Shown here: one piece after another, positions 7,985-16,241 of the stretch
How the letters are laid out: every line of letters starts with the position of its first letter
Position numbering within the stretch: position 1 is the stretch's first letter
Source of the DNA: Desertibacillus haloalkaliphilus
GTDB lineage: Bacteria > Bacillota > Bacilli > Bacillales > KJ1-10-99
Length of the DNA stretch: 64,000 nucleotides
Assembly: GCF_019039105.1 (NCBI RefSeq)
Contig: NZ_JAHPIV010000001.1
Span: 302,612 to 366,611 of the forward strand
Direction of reading: 5' to 3'
Notes under the pieces: model-generated
The model's input: the letters and a program-made list of their open reading frames with translations, nothing else
What the model was told of the DNA's origin: nothing
Database searches by the model: none
Made by a program: the position numbers and the translations under genes

Positions 7985-8935
7985 CTACTCTTCGACGACA
8001 TCTTGTCGTTTATAGGCGCTTGTTTGGCAATGGCTTAACAGTGCTTTTGCCACTTGTAATTGGGTTGATTTTATAGGAGATGGCTGGCGCTTCAGCTTAT
8101 CAAGCCAGTCATCAATATTCCTACGATCGACACATTCGACTTTCGAGCCTTGCATTTGATTATCAATTAAACTATATTCACTCAGGACGACCTTTCGAAT
8201 GGGCATTGAAAGATTACTGTCTCTCATCATTTGACTAATGAGACTAGCCATTCGATTCAGCGATAAGAGCGGGCTTAATTTGCGCCTTTTCCCACCATCG
8301 ATAAATTCCTCCCAGAACCGCTGTGAGGTTGCTGTGAAAATACTATGTTCAGTTCCCGGTAAAAGCGCGATGCAATACACATCCGTCGGGCTGATGACGA
8401 TGACCTCCATTTCAACCCGCGCCTGTTTGAACCAGAACACCGGCTGGTACATCACTAAATAATTATCGGGAAGTTGCTGCACAAACAACTTTAAGGTACG
8501 GTCGTATTTATATTTCGGATCAAGCGATGACTTTTCTAAAATCGAAGAACTCGCCCAGCGTAGTTGTGATTCAAACAGTTCTTGATAGAAAATGGCCTTC
8601 ACTTCATCTAGCGTTTTTTCTTTAAAATGATAGTAATCTACAGGTTCGTTCGTTTCTACTACCTCTTCTTGATCCGTTTTTTTCAAAAAGGATAAGCCTT
8701 TGATTTTTTCTAGCATCCCTGACCAGATCCCTTTACTCTCATCGGAGAACCAGTCCTCTTCTTGACTGGGCTGCTGCGCTCGGTTCGATTTTATCATCGA
8801 GTGATTTACATTCTCCCACTCGGTCTTTAAATAATACCAGCGGTCTTTTTTTAATCTCGTAAATTGACTCGGATAACGCGTGATATCAAATTGATAACGA
8901 GAAATATAATCTTCAAGTTTAATTAAATGAGCCAC
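7985..8935 (-). CDS. ytlQ: YtlQ-like hypothetical protein (possible NERD-type domain)
   Basis: A 316-residue soluble protein. It sits where B. subtilis carries ytlQ (between amyX and ytlP), and its beta-rich middle (ARVEMEVIVISPTDVYCIALLPGTEHSIFTA) suggests a nuclease-related (NERD-like) fold. The assignment rests on synteny and general appearance, and I see no clear catalytic signature. The first 100 residues are charged and contain SFLKKTDQEEVVETNEP, a probable linker. GTG start with GGAGG upstream. Function unknown. Confidence 0.6.
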   Translation of the reverse strand: MAHLIKLEDYISRYQFDITRYPSQFTRLKKDRWYYLKTEWENVNHSMIKSNRAQQPSQEEDWFSDESKGIWSGMLEKIKGLSFLKKTDQEEVVETNEPVDYYHFKEKTLDEVKAIFYQELFESQLRWASSSILEKSSLDPKYKYDRTLKLFVQQLPDNYLVMYQPVFWFKQARVEMEVIVISPTDVYCIALLPGTEHSIFTATSQRFWEEFIDGGKRRKLSPLLSLNRMASLISQMMRDSNLSMPIRKVVLSEYSLIDNQMQGSKVECVDRRNIDDWLDKLKRQPSPIKSTQLQVAKALLSHCQTSAYKRQDVVEE

Positions 8936-9013
8936 AACGGCTAACCTCCAAATCGTTATCAGATGATCTAGATTTTATATCTTAACCCATTTATTTTATC
9001 ATATATCGTAAAG

Positions 9014-9703
9014 TTAATAGATGAGAAAAACGAGCATAGGCCCGATAATCGATACGACAATCGCACTTAACGTCATCGCAACTGAACTTGCTGCCCCTTC
9101 TTTCTCACCATTCTCTAGCGCCTTCGCGGTCCCAATCGCATGTGAAGCACTGCCAATCCCGATCCCTTTTCCTAAATAGTGATCGATCTTGAACCAACGT
9201 AGTACGTATGGTGATAAGACTACACCACCAAGTCCGGCAACCATAACGAATATCGCAGCAAGCGGTGGTGCCCCGCCTAATGTAGCAGCGACATCCATCG
9301 CCACAGGTGTTGTCACTGATTTAGGAACGAGTGAATAAATCACCTCTTCTTCAACGCCTAACCATTTCGCCAATTGTAAGCCACTGACAACACCAATCAC
9401 GGCACCGATAAGCACACCTGTCATAATCGGTACAAAATACGTTTTTAACATCTCCCATTGTTTATATAATGGATATGCCAACGCCACCACTGCGGGACCT
9501 AATAACATCTCAATCCATTGTCCGCCAATCATATACGTATCATAATCGATTTGGAATGCAACGAAAAAAATAACCATAACAGCTGTCCCGACTAAAAGTG
9601 GAAGTGTGAACGGATTTGGGAAGCGCTGATTAAATTTCTTTGCCGCCATATAAATAAATACAGTAAAACTAATCGCTATAAGTGCAATGACAAATTCTTT
9701 CAT
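9014..9703 (-). CDS. lrgB: LrgB/CidB-family membrane protein (first pair)
   Basis: A 229-residue polytopic membrane protein of the LrgB/CidB family, with about 7 hydrophobic segments and the family signatures LVPKSVTTPVAMDV and GSASHAIGTAKALENGEKEGAASSVAM. LrgAB/CidAB pairs are linked to murein hydrolase control and, in B. subtilis PftAB, to pyruvate transport. It lies 12 bp downstream of the lrgA-like gene in the same operon. A second lrgAB pair is at 35.2-36.3 kb in this window. The pair interrupts the conserved ytlQ-ytlP order. Confidence 0.95.
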   Translation of the reverse strand: MKEFVIALIAISFTVFIYMAAKKFNQRFPNPFTLPLLVGTAVMVIFFVAFQIDYDTYMIGGQWIEMLLGPAVVALAYPLYKQWEMLKTYFVPIMTGVLIGAVIGVVSGLQLAKWLGVEEEVIYSLVPKSVTTPVAMDVAATLGGAPPLAAIFVMVAGLGGVVLSPYVLRWFKIDHYLGKGIGIGSASHAIGTAKALENGEKEGAASSVAMTLSAIVVSIIGPMLVFLIY

Positions 9704-9715
9704 ACCCTTTCTCCC

Positions 9716-10126
9716 CTACATTCCTGTCGTGATTTTTTGCTCTCTGTGCTCCTTCTTAATCGTCTGCGAGCGTTCTTTTCTCACTGCTAACCATTGACTT
9801 GTCAGGCCTGAGGCGACCATGACCAACAACGTACTGAAGAGAGCTATGAAAACGAGCAAAATTCCTGACCCAGCAAATAAATCTAAATAATTTAACACTC
9901 CAACTGTCACCGGCAAAAACAATAATGGCATATGACGCAATAAGAGCGTCGTCCCCTCTTCGATCCACCTTGTTGGTAGTAGCCTCGTGGCAAATAGCAC
10001 GAGTAGGAGTAACATTCCAATAATACTCCCTGGGATAAATAAGTCAAAGCGCTGTTGGATCCAAGAACCAATAAAATAAAATCCGTACAAAACGCTAATA
10101 TGGATACAAATCCTGATCAATGTCAT
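9716..10126 (-). CDS. lrgA: LrgA/CidA-family holin-like protein (first pair)
   Basis: A 136-residue four-helix membrane protein of the CidA/LrgA family. Motifs are FIPGSIIGMLLLLVL and PLLFLPVTVGVLNYL. The start ATG has AGGTGAG 6 bp upstream. It lies between thpR (12 bp upstream) and lrgB, so it is probably transcribed with both. The C-terminal tail is short, basic and soluble (RKERSQTIKKEHREQK). Partner of the LrgB-like protein at 9014-9703. Substrate (pyruvate versus holin-like role) cannot be told from sequence. Confidence 0.93.
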   Translation of the reverse strand: MTLIRICIHISVLYGFYFIGSWIQQRFDLFIPGSIIGMLLLLVLFATRLLPTRWIEEGTTLLLRHMPLLFLPVTVGVLNYLDLFAGSGILLVFIALFSTLLVMVASGLTSQWLAVRKERSQTIKKEHREQKITTGM

Positions 10127-10138
10127 GTTCTCACCTAC

Positions 10139-10720
10139 TTACTGTCCTAATTGGAAAATTGTTAACGGCTGATATTTAGGTGTACGGCGCATATGTGTTT
10201 GATACAAAACAGCTTCACGCACTTGCCATTCGTACACACCATCATGAGGGCGCATGCTCTTCATCAACTCGTCGTTTGTAAACCTTTCATCCCCCAGCCA
10301 GCGCCTTGCTAACGTAATATGTGGACGATAAGGACGTTGATCAAGCTGAAATCCTATCTCATTGCAAACATCACGAACATCTCTTTGTAAATCTAATAGC
10401 GCTTGATCATAGTTAAGACCTGCCCATAAAATTCGTGGACTAGTTTTTGATCCAAACGTTCCTAACTGATCAACAGCCAAAGAAAACGACTGATGACCAG
10501 CAATCACTGGTGTTAGCTGCTTTTTTAAAGCATTAATCGCTGGAAATTCAGCATGGCCAAGAAAGGCAAGGGTAATATGCAAATCAGCGGGGTGAACCCA
10601 TGTTTTAAACCGAACGTTTTCTGCTAATTGCTGTGACCAGCGAGCAAGTGATTCACGAACATCGATGGCAAGTGGAAGTGCGAGAAAAAAATGCGTCTTT
10701 TGATTCGTCACTACTGACAC
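10139..10720 (-). CDS. thpR: RNA 2',3'-cyclic phosphodiesterase ThpR (YtlP)
   Basis: A 193-residue protein of the 2H phosphoesterase superfamily with two catalytic HxT motifs: LHITLAFLG (about residue 47) and PHITLAR (about residue 132). The family (LigT/ThpR) opens 2',3'-cyclic phosphates in RNA. Orthologue of B. subtilis ytlP and in the same neighbourhood, upstream of ytkP. The following lrgA begins 12 bp after its stop, so it is probably first gene of a thpR-lrgA-lrgB transcript. Confidence 0.93.
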   Translation of the reverse strand: MSVVTNQKTHFFLALPLAIDVRESLARWSQQLAENVRFKTWVHPADLHITLAFLGHAEFPAINALKKQLTPVIAGHQSFSLAVDQLGTFGSKTSPRILWAGLNYDQALLDLQRDVRDVCNEIGFQLDQRPYRPHITLARRWLGDERFTNDELMKSMRPHDGVYEWQVREAVLYQTHMRRTPKYQPLTIFQLGQ

Positions 10721-10998
10721 CTTCCTTCTTTGATTTCATTTTCCTAACCTATTTGTTCCTCATTGTAACGCAATTCGTATCAATTGTCTTTATCTGTAAA
10801 TAATGTTACCAAGCACACAAAGCCATCCAAATACAAAAGCTAGCTTTCCCTGATCGCGATTATCGTTATTCCTTTATCATATAACAGTCGCAGATCATTC
10901 GGAAGAAGGGATCAATGTTTTTAAATCCAATTTATGAGATAGGAATTACATTTCTATATATGTTAAAATAAAAAAAAGAATAAAAAGGAAGTGAAAAG

Positions 10999-11934
10999 AT
11001 GCGAGTCGTAAATAATATCGCTGAACTGATTGGACAAACTCCATTGCTCAAATTAAATCGAGTTCCAGATCCAAACGGAGCAGCTGTTTATTTAAAATTA
11101 GAAATGAATAACCCTAGTGGCAGTGTTAAAGACCGCGCCGCTTACAATATGATCATTCAAGCTGAGAAAGACGGCCATTTAAAGCCAGGAGCAACGATTA
11201 TTGAACCGACTTCTGGTAATACAGGGATTGGGCTGGCGATGAACGCATCCGCCCGCGGTTATCGTTCGATCCTCGTTATGCCTGATACGATGTCACAAGA
11301 GCGAATCAACCTTCTCAAAGCGTATGGGGCCGATGTTGTCCTCACTGAAGGTGACAAAAAGATGCCAGGAGCCATTGAAAAAGCGCATGAGCTTACAAAA
11401 GAAATCGAAAACAGCTACATGCCGATGCAATTTGAAAATGATGCCAACCCTGATGCCCACCGCGCAACAACCGCCGTTGAAATTAAAGAGTCCCTAGATT
11501 CAATCGGAAAACCGTTAGGCGCTTTCGTAGCTGCATCTGGAACGGGTGGAACGATTACCGGAACTGGTGAAGAATTACGAAAGTTCTATCCAGAGGCAAC
11601 GGTACATGTTGTTGAACCAGCGGGCTCACCTGTACTTTCAGGAGGAAAACCTGGTCCACATAAACTAGTAGGAACGAGCCCAGGATTCGTGCCACCAATC
11701 CTCAATGAAGAAGTTTACAATGAGATCCTTAAGATTGAGGATGATGATGCATACAGGGCGGCGCGGGACCTTGCACGCCTAGAAGGCTTATTAGTTGGTC
11801 CTTCTTCTGGTGCTGCTGCTTTTGCAGCGATGGAAGTTGCAAAAACGCTAAGCCCTGATCAAGCTGTTGTTGCCATTGCTTGTGACACAGGTGAGCGTTA
11901 TCTATCAACAGATTTATTTGTGTTTGAGGAATAG
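10999..11934 (+). CDS. ytkP: Cysteine synthase family protein (YtkP)
   Basis: A 311-residue PLP enzyme of fold type II that makes cysteine from O-acetylserine and sulfide, or a related beta-replacement. Visible are the PLP lysine in NPSGSVKDRAAYNMI (K about 43), the substrate loop EPTSGNTGIG, the phosphate-binding GTGGTITGTGE and the C-terminal CDTGERYLSTDLF. It sits beside thpR and the dipeptidase as ytkP does in B. subtilis. Members of this group are often a second, divergent CysK, so true specificity is not certain. GGAAG precedes the ATG. Confidence 0.92.
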   Translation: MRVVNNIAELIGQTPLLKLNRVPDPNGAAVYLKLEMNNPSGSVKDRAAYNMIIQAEKDGHLKPGATIIEPTSGNTGIGLAMNASARGYRSILVMPDTMSQERINLLKAYGADVVLTEGDKKMPGAIEKAHELTKEIENSYMPMQFENDANPDAHRATTAVEIKESLDSIGKPLGAFVAASGTGGTITGTGEELRKFYPEATVHVVEPAGSPVLSGGKPGPHKLVGTSPGFVPPILNEEVYNEILKIEDDDAYRAARDLARLEGLLVGPSSGAAAFAAMEVAKTLSPDQAVVAIACDTGERYLSTDLFVFEE

Positions 11935-12020
11935 AAATGTTTCAAAATCACAGGTTGAGCTTTTAGAAAAATTTTTTAATAAGAATTGGACATTCTCGTT
12001 AACAGTATAACTAGCAAGTA

Positions 12021-12054
12021 AAAACGCTCAGATTAATTAATCTGAGCGTTTTTT
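12021..12054 (+). terminator. Terminator of ytkP
   Basis: AAAACGCTCAGATTAA/TTAATCTGAGCGTTTTTT, a near-perfect stem followed by a T run. Confidence 0.9.
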
Positions 12055-12137
12055 GACGTGTAAATATGCTATCCTTGATCCACATGACTGTTTTGATCGG
12101 ATCCTCATTTGTGTTGCTTTATTATGGAGCTACTTTA

Positions 12138-13553
12138 TTATTTCGCTAATTCATAGATTGCTTCAGCATAGAGAGCAGTTGCTTGTAGTAAATCTTCTAT
12201 GGCAATTGACTCATCCTTCTGGTGGGCTGCATCTGCTCTTCCAGGGAATAAAGGACCAAACGCTACACCTCTTTTTAAGGCGCGTGCATAAGTACCACCA
12301 CCGATCGCAATCAACTCTGCTTTTTCACCTGTCTGACGCTCATAGACGCCTTGTAATGTTGTCACGAGTGGGTCCTCTTTCTCGACATGATGTGGCTCCG
12401 AGTTATCGACGTTCTCTACCTGAAAGGCATGTGGCTGAATTTGTGTTGTTAACGTTGTCATCATATCACTAAAGTTCACTGCTGCTGGATAACGAAGGTT
12501 AACACCAAGCTTCCCACCGGTTTCTTTTTCATAGGTTAGCCGTCCAATATTAATCGTCAAATCACCGACCTCTTCATCATAACAAGCAATCCCCAACGCT
12601 GTACCACGAGAATCATCGACAAAGTACTGCTTCACGAAGGTTAGAAAAGTGGCTGCTTGCTCGTCAAACGAAAAGCCAGCTAAAAACTGTGCTAAATAAA
12701 GGCCAGCATTACGGCCATTCTTTGGCTCCATCCCATGCGCAGATACCCCTTTCACTTGCAAATACACACGTCCATCCTCAGTTCGACTTGAACCTTCAAG
12801 CTCGTGACCCTCAATAAAGCGTGAAAATGCCTCAATAAGCTCCTCTCCGTTGTTATCTCCTAACGAAATCGATGCTTCCGCCAAGTCAGGCACCATATTT
12901 AAACGTCGCCCTGATTCAAAGTGCTCAAGCTTCACCTTTCCTTCGCTATTTACGTTTGCTTTCGCCTGAATAAGCTCGAAATCACAAATTCCCTTTTCCG
13001 CAAAAATAATTGGAAAATCTGCATCAGGGGCAAAACCTACGGCAGGCATCTCTTCATGTTTAAAATAATGATCCACACAGCGCCAATCACTTTCTTCATC
13101 GGTACCAATGATCATACGGACTCGTTTGGATAACGGAAGGTCGAGCTCTTTAATGAGTTTGAGCGCGTAATAGGCTGCCATTGTCGGCCCTTTATCGTCA
13201 AGTGCACCACGAGCGACAATCTCACCATCACGAATCTCAGCTGCATATGGCGGACTCGTCCAGCCATCACCTTCTGGTACAACATCGATATGACAGAGGA
13301 CACCGACAATCTCTTCCCCTTTTCCCCATTCGATATGGCCCGCATATCCATCTACATTTTTAACTGAAAACTGATCATGATCTGCTTTTGTTAATAAATA
13401 TTCTAATGCTTCTTGAATGCCTTTTCCAAACGGCGCATGATCTGATTTCGTCTCTTCGTCTAAAACACTCTTGATGCGAAGCAATTGCTGTGCATCAGCA
13501 ATCAATTCACCTTTACGTTTCGTAACTTCTTCTTGCCAATCAATTGATTTCAT
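12138..13553 (-). CDS. ytjP: M20 dipeptidase PepV-type (YtjP)
   Basis: A 471-residue zinc metallopeptidase of the M20/PepV family. Metal ligands and catalytic residues are visible in LCHIDVVPEGDGW (His, Asp), ARGALDDKGPTMA (bridging Asp), GTDEESDW (Glu-Glu) and FAPDADFP. The substrate-lid segment SAHGMEPKNGRNAG and the C-terminal RADAAHQKDE (His ligand) are also present. It degrades dipeptides in the cytoplasm. Position next to ytkP and ytzE agrees with B. subtilis ytjP. GGAGATG stands upstream of the start. Confidence 0.96.
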   Translation of the reverse strand: MKSIDWQEEVTKRKGELIADAQQLLRIKSVLDEETKSDHAPFGKGIQEALEYLLTKADHDQFSVKNVDGYAGHIEWGKGEEIVGVLCHIDVVPEGDGWTSPPYAAEIRDGEIVARGALDDKGPTMAAYYALKLIKELDLPLSKRVRMIIGTDEESDWRCVDHYFKHEEMPAVGFAPDADFPIIFAEKGICDFELIQAKANVNSEGKVKLEHFESGRRLNMVPDLAEASISLGDNNGEELIEAFSRFIEGHELEGSSRTEDGRVYLQVKGVSAHGMEPKNGRNAGLYLAQFLAGFSFDEQAATFLTFVKQYFVDDSRGTALGIACYDEEVGDLTINIGRLTYEKETGGKLGVNLRYPAAVNFSDMMTTLTTQIQPHAFQVENVDNSEPHHVEKEDPLVTTLQGVYERQTGEKAELIAIGGGTYARALKRGVAFGPLFPGRADAAHQKDESIAIEDLLQATALYAEAIYELAK

Positions 13554-13600
13554 TCGACTACATCTCCTCTTTTTCTACAATATGTTTCCTTACCAATGCT

Positions 13601-13629
13601 TTGCCAAATTGATGGAATTATTGTACAAT
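13601..13629 (+). promoter_or_regulatory. Sigma-A promoter upstream of ytzE region
   Basis: TTGCCA, 17-bp spacer, TACAAT. It fires away from ytjP toward the small ORF at 13653 and ytzE. Confidence 0.65.
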
Positions 13630-13652
13630 GAACCTGAGGAAAGGGAATTGAT

Positions 13653-13832
13653 GTGAGTGTGAGCCGAGAAGTGGCACAAGCTACTTTATTTGAATTAAAA
13701 CAACTAAACATCATACCCTCACTTTACTCTAGGACACAACAGCAATCAAGAATGGCTAGTGTCATGTCAATAACGCTGATTCAGTTGTGCAATCATCTCA
13801 CAGTTGCACACGATGAAACAGCCCCCTTTTAG
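13653..13832 (+). CDS. Candidate small protein, 59 aa
   Basis: GTG-started frame encoding VSVSREVAQATLFELKQL... with no stop for 59 codons. It follows a good sigma-A promoter (13601-13629) and the ribosome binding site AGGAAAGGG, with 7 bp between the last G and the GTG. It precedes ytzE by about 40 bp in the same direction. No homologue comes to mind; the composition is ordinary. It could instead be just the 5' leader of ytzE. Confidence 0.35.
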   Translation: MSVSREVAQATLFELKQLNIIPSLYSRTQQQSRMASVMSITLIQLCNHLTVAHDETAPF

Positions 13833-13873
13833 AATGGATGTTTATGACAATCATCTTTATAAGGAGTGGTTTC

Positions 13874-14092
13874 TTGAGTACTTCAACTGATCGTATGCTG
13901 ACTCGTATTAAATCAATTTACCTCTACATTAAACAAAGGGGGACCGTCACAACGAATGAATTAGTTGAAGAGTTCGGCATTACCCAAAGAACTGTGCAAC
14001 GAGACCTTAACGTCTTAGAGTATAATGGCTTGGTACGAAGTCCAAGTCGTGGGAAATGGACCACAACTGACAAAAAAACGAAAGTATCCTAA
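13874..14092 (+). CDS. ytzE: DeoR-type HTH protein YtzE
   Basis: A 72-residue protein consisting of little more than one winged-HTH: RMLTRIKSIYLYIKQRG, then VTTNELVEEFGITQRTVQRDLNVLEYNGLV. It lacks the sugar-binding domain of full DeoR regulators, as B. subtilis YtzE does. AAGGAG with a 7-bp spacer supports the TTG at 13874 rather than the ATG at 13838. Target genes are unknown. The neighbourhood (ytjP, pseudouridine synthase) is conserved. Confidence 0.88.
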   Translation: MSTSTDRMLTRIKSIYLYIKQRGTVTTNELVEEFGITQRTVQRDLNVLEYNGLVRSPSRGKWTTTDKKTKVS

Positions 14093-14277
14093 GATACGAG
14101 TTCAAAAGGAAGGACAAAAAAGAGCCGAGAAGATCAAGAAAGCGGCACTTTGCCAACCGAAACGTATGTTTTTCATACGTAAGGAGAAAAGACAGCGGAC
14201 GCTACGATTCGCCCACTATGTTTCCCGTACTTTTGAACATGACTTAAAACAAAAATAATTTCAATTATATTTTAATG

Positions 14278-14310
14278 TTGAACCACCGTTAACACAGTGG
14301 TTCTTTTTTT
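14278..14310 (+). terminator. Terminator downstream of ytzE
   Basis: GAACCAC...GTGGTTC stem followed by TTTTTTT. The preceding 170 bp after ytzE show no gene I would trust. Confidence 0.8.
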
Positions 14311-14321
14311 GGACGCTATCC

Positions 14322-15041
14322 TCACTCACCTCGACCTGCTTGCAAGAGGTCAACCTCCTCGTCCGTCAATTCACGGTACTCGCCTTCTTCTAAGCTTTCA
14401 TCAAGAGCAAGTGGTCCAATGCTGATTCGTTTTAACTCCACTACCTTTTTACCAACAGCTTCAAACATCCTCTTCACTTGATGAAACTTTCCTTCAGATA
14501 TGGTCAATTCGATCTGAGAATACTCCCCTGCTTCATGAATGATCAGTTCAGCAGGCTTCGTTATGTATCCATCATCTAGCTCGACACCTTCTTTAAATTG
14601 ACTCACATCATCTGCAGTCACTGTCCCTCTCACTTTTGCCACATATGTTTTTGGTACATGTTTCTTAGGTGATAGCAATTCATGAGAGAGTTTACCATCA
14701 TTGGTTAACAACACAAAACCGACAGTATCTTTATCCAGCCGACCTACTGGAAACGGATTATAAACAGCGTCCTCAAGCTCTAATAAATCGACGACAGTGT
14801 GATGCTCAATATCTTCAGTTGCTGAAATGACCCCTTTTGGTTTATTCATCATCAAATAAACGTATGGCTTATATTCAACAATTTCACCATGAACAGTGAC
14901 TTCCTGTTCATCAGTATTGACCTGAACCTTACCATCCTTTATTGGTTGTCCATCGAGGTGAACGCCACCTCCTTTTAATAACTTTTTAACTTCTTTTCGT
15001 GTTCCATAACCCATATTCGCTAACAACTTATCAACTCGCAT
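14322..15041 (-). CDS. RsuA-family pseudouridine synthase
   Basis: A 239-residue protein. It has an N-terminal S4 RNA-binding domain (MRVDKLLANMGYGTRKEVKKLL) and an RsuA/RluB/E/F catalytic domain with the signature FPVGRLDKDTVGFVLLTNDG, containing the catalytic Asp, and the later FHQVKRMFEAVGKKV. It isomerises uridine in rRNA, most likely 16S (RsuA type). The position beside ytzE corresponds to B. subtilis ytzG. Start supported by GAGGATG. It lies 10 bp downstream of the ProC-like gene, forming a two-gene operon. Confidence 0.92.
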   Translation of the reverse strand: MRVDKLLANMGYGTRKEVKKLLKGGGVHLDGQPIKDGKVQVNTDEQEVTVHGEIVEYKPYVYLMMNKPKGVISATEDIEHHTVVDLLELEDAVYNPFPVGRLDKDTVGFVLLTNDGKLSHELLSPKKHVPKTYVAKVRGTVTADDVSQFKEGVELDDGYITKPAELIIHEAGEYSQIELTISEGKFHQVKRMFEAVGKKVVELKRISIGPLALDESLEEGEYRELTDEEVDLLQAGRGE

Positions 15042-15051
15042 TTTTCATCCT

Positions 15052-15726
15052 CTACTTTCTTTGGTCTTCAATTTCTTTTATAACTGTCTTGCCAAATCCA
15101 CCTAATTTCCCATCAGAAAACGCTTGAATCACACCTCTTGTCGTGACCTCGAGTGATTGCTGAATGATTTCATCAGGAAGACCTTGTTGTCTTAGCTTCT
15201 CCTTTAAGTCGACCGCCATTTCAACCGCCGCTCTTGTCGCTTCTTTATTCGCAGCGAGCACTTGTTGTTCGCTACCAGCGACGATCGAAACCTTTTCACC
15301 AAACCAGTCCTTCAAGTGAGAGACCTCAGATAAATGCTTTTTTGGAGTAACAAACACAACTTTTTGATCACGACGTATTTGCGCGGCCTGCCCTACACAT
15401 TTAAATGGGACAACGCTCCCATGCGAGATGAAGGCTTCAATGTCTTCTACCATTAATGCCGTCGCACAGTGGTAAAAGACGGTATCGTCCGTGAACAAAT
15501 GACCATATGACGTAAAAAACGGTTCGTAGGCTGTACTCGGTAGCGTAATAAAAGCATGACTCACCTGATGAAGCTGGTCTTCCGTTACTTGGACGATCCG
15601 CTGATCTTGCTTCTGTGCTTCTACGATCTTTTCAGTCGAACGAGAAAACACGTAAATCTTCTCATTACTGCTAGTTAGTGAAATTAACGCTTTCGCCAAC
15701 TCACCAAATCCTATAAATAACTTCAA
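15052..15726 (-). CDS. ProC/ComER-like NAD(P)-binding protein
   Basis: About 224 residues. The N-terminus KLFIGFGELAKALISL is a Rossmann dinucleotide-binding motif of the pyrroline-5-carboxylate reductase type (GFGxxA). A second helical half follows (EATRAAVEMAVDLKEKLRQQGLPDEII) with GGFGK near the end. It resembles P5CR and its non-enzymatic relative ComER, but the usual P5CR C-terminal signature is not evident. The start is uncertain: a TTG at 15726 with GGGGTG upstream, or ATG 15744 without a clear Shine-Dalgarno. Upstream of the pseudouridine synthase in one operon. Confidence 0.7.
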   Translation of the reverse strand: MKLFIGFGELAKALISLTSSNEKIYVFSRSTEKIVEAQKQDQRIVQVTEDQLHQVSHAFITLPSTAYEPFFTSYGHLFTDDTVFYHCATALMVEDIEAFISHGSVVPFKCVGQAAQIRRDQKVVFVTPKKHLSEVSHLKDWFGEKVSIVAGSEQQVLAANKEATRAAVEMAVDLKEKLRQQGLPDEIIQQSLEVTTRGVIQAFSDGKLGGFGKTVIKEIEDQRK

Positions 15727-15810
15727 CACCTTCACCCCTATCATCTGTCTCTACCCTTGATTGTAAACGTACCCAACCTGTCTTCTCAAACATTTCGTTT
15801 ATAGGCATTA

Positions 15811-15875
15811 CAAAGGACGTTGAAAGCCTGCTTTTTGGCTTTCACAAGGACTCAAAATTGGCTCACACGGCCAGG
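15811..15875 (+). repeat. Dispersed structured element, 3' half only
   Basis: Matches the second half of the unit at 15963 (GGACGTTGAAAGCC...GGCTTTCACAAGGACTC...CACGGCCAGG) but lacks the first two hairpins. It is a truncated tandem copy. Confidence 0.7.
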
Positions 15876-15962
15876 TGATCCTCGTAGCGGGCAACTTTCA
15901 CCATCTTTCAATCCTATCATCATTCGTAATTACCTTTATAAAAAATGATTTAGAACCTTAGG

Positions 15963-16100
15963 CTAGCGAGACCCCAAACGGTGATAACCGTTTGCGTCGA
16001 CGATAGTCGGCGTAGTGGGAACAATGCAGAGGACGTTGAAAGCCTGCTTTTTGGCTTTCACAAGGACTCGAAATTGGCTCACACGGCCAGGGTCGAGCGG
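15963..16100 (+). repeat. Dispersed structured element, copy C
   Basis: CAAACGGT-GATA-ACCGTTTG, CGAC-GATA-GTCG and TGAAAGCC/GGCTTTCA hairpins in family order, ending in GGTCGAGCGG. In the third hairpin the third pair is A-U here, against G-U in copies A/B and U-A at 26443/26691. It lies between the ProC-like gene and the SEDS gene terminator. Confidence 0.8.
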
Positions 16101-16195
16101 GTACCGCACTCACATTTCTTCAAGCTAAGGCGGGAGCAAGCCTCTTTCTCTGAGTACCCGTCCTCGTTCACGCGCTCCACAGCCCCTTAACAACC

Positions 16196-16232
16196 AAAAG
16201 AGCTGTTAATCCAATCGTTAACAGCTCTTCTC
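16196..16232 (-). terminator. Terminator of the first SEDS gene
   Basis: Minus strand: AAGAGCTGTTAA/TTAACAGCTCTTTT stem followed by a short T run. Confidence 0.8.
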
Positions 16233-16241
16233 ACTTGATGC

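Noticed and set aside
14025-14258. 77-aa basic frame overlapping ytzE
   Set aside because: Overlaps ytzE in another frame, lacks a ribosome binding site; composition (many Lys/Arg) typical of an accidental frame.
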